Below are positions 60,453-64,000 of a stretch of DNA of 64,000 bases, piece after piece. The DNA comes from Leifsonia sp. NPDC080035 (lineage in GTDB: Bacteria; Actinomycetota; Actinomycetes; Actinomycetales; Microbacteriaceae). The number at the start of each line of letters is the position of its first letter. Within the stretch, counting starts at the first letter, position 1. Made by a program: the position numbers and the translations under genes. The DNA lies in NCBI RefSeq assembly GCF_040050925.1, contig NZ_CP157390.1, positions 3,534,001-3,598,000 of the forward strand, given 5' to 3'. Below the pieces are notes generated by a model. That model was not told the DNA's origin. It worked only from the letters and a program-made list of their open reading frames with translations, and searched no databases.

Positions 60453-60544
60453 CCGGAACTCCGGAGAACTCGCCTCATCCCGGCGGGATCTCCGGAGTTT
60501 CGGTGTTTGGGGCGGTGTGTCGCTCCGGATGTCCGGAGTTCCGG
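60453..60544. repeat. Three-half-site palindromic element between ald and FHA gene
   Basis: CCGGAACTCCGGAG at 60453-60466 faces two inverted copies: CTCCGGAGTTTCGG at 60490-60503 (one mismatch) and GTCCGGAGTTCCGG at 60531-60544 (one mismatch). It lies between convergent genes. The layout, three half-sites of 14-15 bases, resembles 13452-13522, but the sequence differs. Confidence 0.75.
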
Positions 60545-60571
60545 CGGCTCAGGACGCGTGGAGGGGGGACG

Positions 60572-61159
60572 TCAGCTGACGTCGAACCACTGGTCGCCGA
60601 TCTCGACGCGGGTGCCGCGGGTCACGCGGTAGCGCCGGCCGGCCTCGCACTGGCGAGCGACGTCGCCGAGGGGACGGGCGACCGTGCCGTTGCCCGAGTA
60701 GCGGTCGCAGATCCAGAGGTCGTCGCCCTCCAGGCCGAACTCGAGGTGCGTCTTGGAGACGCTCCTCGCGGGGTCGGAGACGGTGACGAGCTGGTCGACG
60801 TGCTCGCCCGGTTGGGTGATCGGGCGGCGGCCGACGAGACCGCTGCCGAGCACCTCGACGCTCTCCCCTGTCGAGAAGCTGAGGGTGTACACCCGGCGCG
60901 GGGCGCTCGGCGGTGCCGTCTCGATCGGGATCACCGTCATCGCCTGGGTGGCGGGCAGGCCGTCCTCGTCGAGCTCGTCCGCGCCGGGGAAACGCCCGGC
61001 GATCGCGGGCTTCGGCAGGCGGTCGACGATGGAGGTGTCGGACGGCCGCGGGTCGGCGACCTCGGGCGGACGCACCCGGGAGGCCGTGACCGAACTCCCG
61101 CACTTGCCGCAGAACAGCGTCCCCTCGGCCAGCTCGGCCCCGCACACCCGGCACGTCAT
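60572..61159 (-). CDS. Zinc-ribbon and FHA domain protein
   Basis: 195 residues: a zinc ribbon at 1-22 (CRVCGAELAEGTLFCGKCG), a linker rich in Pro and acidic residues, and an FHA domain from about 95 (GSGLVGRRP, SVSKTHLEF, DRYSGNGT) that would bind phospho-Thr. Such proteins are usually read-outs of Ser/Thr kinases. It is coupled to the TgpA-like gene by an ATGA overlap, so it belongs to the DUF58 operon. The linker contains possible phospho-Thr sites, none proven. Confidence 0.87.
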   Translation of the reverse strand: MTCRVCGAELAEGTLFCGKCGSSVTASRVRPPEVADPRPSDTSIVDRLPKPAIAGRFPGADELDEDGLPATQAMTVIPIETAPPSAPRRVYTLSFSTGESVEVLGSGLVGRRPITQPGEHVDQLVTVSDPARSVSKTHLEFGLEGDDLWICDRYSGNGTVARPLGDVARQCEAGRRYRVTRGTRVEIGDQWFDVS

Positions 61160-63465
61160 CGCTTGCTCTTCCTTTCTCCGCTCCCTCCACGGTATCCGAG
61201 AGAACGCAGGGAGACCGCCGCGCGCAGCCGCTTCCAGCGCGTGTCGCGCTTATCCAGCTGTCCGCGGAGCTCGTCGACCGCCCTCCACACCGAATCCGCC
61301 TCCTCCGGCGTCGGCGGCAGCGGGCTGAACACGGCCCGGTCGGCGACACGGGCGAGCGCGGCGGCGCGGTTGCCGCCGATGGTCGCCGCGAACTCCCGGC
61401 GGGTGGCAGCGGGCGGCGGGTCGAACCCGTGGTCGACGGCCGCGTCCGCGAACTCGCGCCAGCCGCCGACGATCCGCTCGATCGAGGTGCCCGCCGACCG
61501 GCGCAGGGCGCGACGCCTCCACTTCGCCGCGACGACCGCGAGGAACGGGGATGCGAGCAGGGCGAGCACGAGGAGCGCCCAGCCGACGGCGACGAGGACG
61601 CCCAGTAGCGTCTCGAGCACCGGGTTCGGCGGCTGCGGGTTGGTGGTGTCGACCTGCGCCTGCGGCGGCTCCTGGTTCTGCTGCGGGGTGTCGTCCACCG
61701 GCGGCTGCACGTTCGTCTGCGGCCGCGAGATCTCGGTCGGCTGATTCGGCTGCTTCGGAGGGACGGGACGCACCGGCGGGGTGGGGTCGACCGTCACCCA
61801 GCCTTTCGTCGTCTGCACCTCGATCCACGCCGAGATGTCCGAGCCGGTGAAGGTGACAACACCGGTCGCGTCCTGCGGGGCGACGAAGCCGACGACCACC
61901 CGCGCCGGGAAGCCGAGCTGCCTGGCCATGAGCGCGGCCGTGACGGCGTACTGCTCCTGGTCTCCCAGCATGGGGATGTCGGTGAGCAGCTCGGTGATCC
62001 GGTCGGCGCCGTGCCCGGAACGGCTGGCGGGCTCGTCCGGACCGATCCCGTGGCTGATGTAGCCGTCGGCCGCGATCCCCTTGAGCGCGGCGGAGAGCTT
62101 GGCGCCCGCCCCGTTCACCCCTGCCGTGTACTTCTGCAGGGTCGACTGCAGCTCGTCGGGGATCACCGTCGGCCGTGGGACCGCATCGGAGCCGGGCTGC
62201 ACCGTGGCGATCTGCGCGGCCGTCAGAAGCGGCTTCTCGACCGAGTCGGCGGTGTAGGTGTCCCCGGAGCGCAGCGACGCCGTCACCGCGGCGCTGCCCG
62301 TGACGTCGTTGTAGAAGAACGCGCCCGTGAGCCGGTCGGCGTCCGCGCCGAGGAAGCTCAACTGCTCCAGCTGGCCGGTGCCGGGGATCCACGGTCCGCG
62401 GTAGTCACGGATCGTGACCATGATGGACGCCGATGCGCCGCGGACGTCGGACTGGTCGAGACGGTACGGCACGCGCGTGAACGCACCGGACGCGCTGGTG
62501 ACCGCGGCGCTGCCCACCGAATATGTGACGCCGTCGTACGTGTCGAGCGTGGCGATGCGGAGCCGCCGGTCCGCGGGCAGGCCGGTGACGCTCAGCATCG
62601 GGTCGTCCGCCTTCGGCGCCTGCAGGTAGGAGCGGAACCCGCTCAGGGGGCTCGGGTAGGCGCGAGGGTCGAACGGCTGCTCGACCGCGGTCCGCACCAC
62701 CTGACGGTCGCTCGCCGGTGGGATCAGCACCGACGCTCCGATGCCGACGACGGCCGCCCCCGCGAGCATCACCGCGGCGCCCGTCGCCGTGAGCGCGGCC
62801 GTCGTCCGTCGCTCGCTCCGGCTCTCCACGGTCAATCCACTCTGCTCGCGGAGCGTGCGCACCGCCGCGGAACGTCGTCGAAGCCGCAGCCGGATCTGCC
62901 AGACCAGCAGCAGCGCGAGCAGCCCGAGGACCTGCCACAGCGGGACGGCGGTCACGGCGGGTCCCAGCACGATCCCGGCGAGCAGCAGCAGCACGGGTGG
63001 AAGGGCGGCGAACTCTGGTACCCGCGACCGGAGCGCGATCGACACCGTCACGACGATCGCGAGGAGCACCAGGATGAACGGCGGCACCAGCAGAGCCTGG
63101 TAGCCGCCGACAGGGACGGAGATGGTCACGAGCTGCTTCCAGCTGAGCCATGTGCCCTGCACGAGCTGGAGAAGGCCGGGCCCGCTCGGGAGCATCCCGC
63201 CGGCGGCGGCCTGTCCCGGCACGGCCAGCTGCACGCCCGCGCTGAGGTACACCACGAGGATGAGGCCGGCGACGACGATGCTGGGCCAGCGGAAGGCGGC
63301 GGCCGCCACGGCGACGGCGGCGCCGAGCACGAGCGTCACCGCCAGCAGCGTGACGAACTCACCCGACTGGTAGACGGGCCAGAACGACCACCCGGCGAGG
63401 GCGACCGCGGCGATCGCGAACGCCGTGTCGACGGCGGCGCTGCGCCAGGCGAGCCGGCCGATCAT
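61156..63465 (-). CDS. TgpA-like membrane protein with degenerate transglutaminase domain
   Basis: 769 residues: about seven transmembrane segments within residues 1-260 (the last near 222-250), an extracytoplasmic part to about 615 with a transglutaminase-like domain near 450-565, a Pro/Gln-rich linker (565-615), one helix at 617-650 and a cytoplasmic DUF4129-like tail. The transglutaminase core reads GDQEQYAVTAALMARQLGFP and GSDISAWIEV. Family members have Cys where Gln503 stands and His where Ser545 stands; only Asp560 (VDPTP) remains. Enzyme activity is therefore unlikely. ATG 63465 overlaps the DUF58 stop. Confidence 0.88.
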   Translation of the reverse strand: MIGRLAWRSAAVDTAFAIAAVALAGWSFWPVYQSGEFVTLLAVTLVLGAAVAVAAAAFRWPSIVVAGLILVVYLSAGVQLAVPGQAAAGGMLPSGPGLLQLVQGTWLSWKQLVTISVPVGGYQALLVPPFILVLLAIVVTVSIALRSRVPEFAALPPVLLLLAGIVLGPAVTAVPLWQVLGLLALLLVWQIRLRLRRRSAAVRTLREQSGLTVESRSERRTTAALTATGAAVMLAGAAVVGIGASVLIPPASDRQVVRTAVEQPFDPRAYPSPLSGFRSYLQAPKADDPMLSVTGLPADRRLRIATLDTYDGVTYSVGSAAVTSASGAFTRVPYRLDQSDVRGASASIMVTIRDYRGPWIPGTGQLEQLSFLGADADRLTGAFFYNDVTGSAAVTASLRSGDTYTADSVEKPLLTAAQIATVQPGSDAVPRPTVIPDELQSTLQKYTAGVNGAGAKLSAALKGIAADGYISHGIGPDEPASRSGHGADRITELLTDIPMLGDQEQYAVTAALMARQLGFPARVVVGFVAPQDATGVVTFTGSDISAWIEVQTTKGWVTVDPTPPVRPVPPKQPNQPTEISRPQTNVQPPVDDTPQQNQEPPQAQVDTTNPQPPNPVLETLLGVLVAVGWALLVLALLASPFLAVVAAKWRRRALRRSAGTSIERIVGGWREFADAAVDHGFDPPPAATRREFAATIGGNRAAALARVADRAVFSPLPPTPEEADSVWRAVDELRGQLDKRDTRWKRLRAAVSLRSLGYRGGSGERKSKR

Positions 63466-64000
63466 GTCGCGAGCCGCTTCGCCAGGCTGCGCTGGAGGTC
63501 CTCCAGGTAGCCGATCGTGAGCACGCTGAGGTCCGACACCCGCCGCATGGACGGCACCGCGCCCTCGTCGCAGACGATGGCGACGACGTCCACGCCGAGC
63601 GGGAAGTGCGCGGCGGCCGCACGCAGCTGCGCCGCCGTCATGGTCGACCCGCAGATCAGGAACGCGATGGAGATGCCGGCCGCGTCCTCCGCGGCGACCT
63701 GGGCGAGCTCGGGGAGCCGCAGCATCGAGTCCGAGACCTCGACCCCGGACAGGTCGTCGAGGAGCCGGCCGCGGCCGACCGTGCTCAGCCGCCGGACGCC
63801 CAGCACCATCCGCTTGGCGAACTCCGGCGTCGCGGCGCTCGCGACGACCGACACGGTCCGCGAGTCCAGCATCGCCCGCACACCGAGCGACCCGGTCGCG
63901 CTGACGGCGAGCTCGAACTCCTCCTCGCTCGCGTAGTCCGCCGAGGCGAGGCTGAGCGCGACGAGCAGGTGACTGCGCCGGGTCTCCTCGAACTGGCGGA
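63462..64000 (-). CDS. DUF58 family protein (partial)
   Basis: The C-terminal 178 residues or so of a DUF58 protein; the start lies right of the window. RQFEETRRSHLLVALSLA and EEEFELAVSATGSLG are DUF58 wording, and the end is a von Willebrand-like region. DUF58 genes sit with MoxR ATPase and TgpA-like genes in a conserved operon; a MoxR gene is expected upstream but not seen. Function of the module is poorly known. Confidence 0.87.
   Translation of the reverse strand, partial: RQFEETRRSHLLVALSLASADYASEEEFELAVSATGSLGVRAMLDSRTVSVVASAATPEFAKRMVLGVRRLSTVGRGRLLDDLSGVEVSDSMLRLPELAQVAAEDAAGISIAFLICGSTMTAAQLRAAAAHFPLGVDVVAIVCDEGAVPSMRRVSDLSVLTIGYLEDLQRSLAKRLAT

Overview
The window is a single stretch of high-GC actinobacterial chromosome. 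Gene content, GTG starts, four-base stop/start overlaps and protein sequences such as the DUF7134 sensor module and the secreted protein at 49317 point to Microbacteriaceae (Leifsonia-like); the genus is an inference. I see no rRNA, tRNA, CRISPR array, insertion sequence, prophage or plasmid gene. Nearly all of it is core genome, coding density is very high, and only one gene-free gap exceeds 300 bp (58962-59319).

Layout. 1-1089: front of a membrane sensor, probably a histidine kinase. 1185-8408 (minus): a stress and translation operon hrcA-dnaJ-rsmE-HIT-phoH-ybeY-CNNM/CorC-era with a perfect CIRCE element. 8567-9553: two DUF4870 membrane proteins. 9565-14762 (minus): hemW, DUF1990, lepA, an amidohydrolase. 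14828-16161: an epimerase-like gene and rpsT. 16280-20315 (minus): comEA-comEC-holA, where comEC runs unusually far into holA. 20443-25273: leuS, pabB and divergent pabC. 25305-32460: cydABDC facing a BlaI/M56 regulator pair, with two 17-bp palindromes between them. 32489-37872: TetR-DedA, an OpuC-type osmolyte importer and a second TetR. 38078-41313: App1-like phosphatase, AlkZ-like protein, FUSC transporter. 41355-47884 (minus): proS, ispG, site-2 protease, dxr and an FKBP lipoprotein. 47969-54824: gabT, a secreted lysozyme-like unknown, an acyltransferase, a CGNR regulator, a small ORF, OsmC, a second gabT and an asparaginase. 54828-58961 (minus): potABCD-type polyamine importer. 59320-60435: ald. 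60572-64000 (minus): DUF58, TgpA-like and FHA genes.

How the genes work together. There are three clear functional modules. The first is the bd oxidase and its exporter CydDC, probably under BlaI/M56 control. The second is polyamine and GABA nitrogen metabolism: Pot importer, GabT, asparaginase and alanine dehydrogenase. The third is isoprenoid synthesis (dxr, ispG) around a site-2 protease, an order also known from mycobacteria. A striking window-wide pattern is a TANNNT hexamer placed 6-7 bases before the start codon of about fifteen genes, which suggests widespread leaderless transcription. The best candidates for something undescribed are the BlaI/M56-cyd control region, the shared -10 of pabB and pabC, the transglutaminase-like protein without its catalytic Cys and His, and a set of 3'-flank palindromes that share architecture but not sequence.
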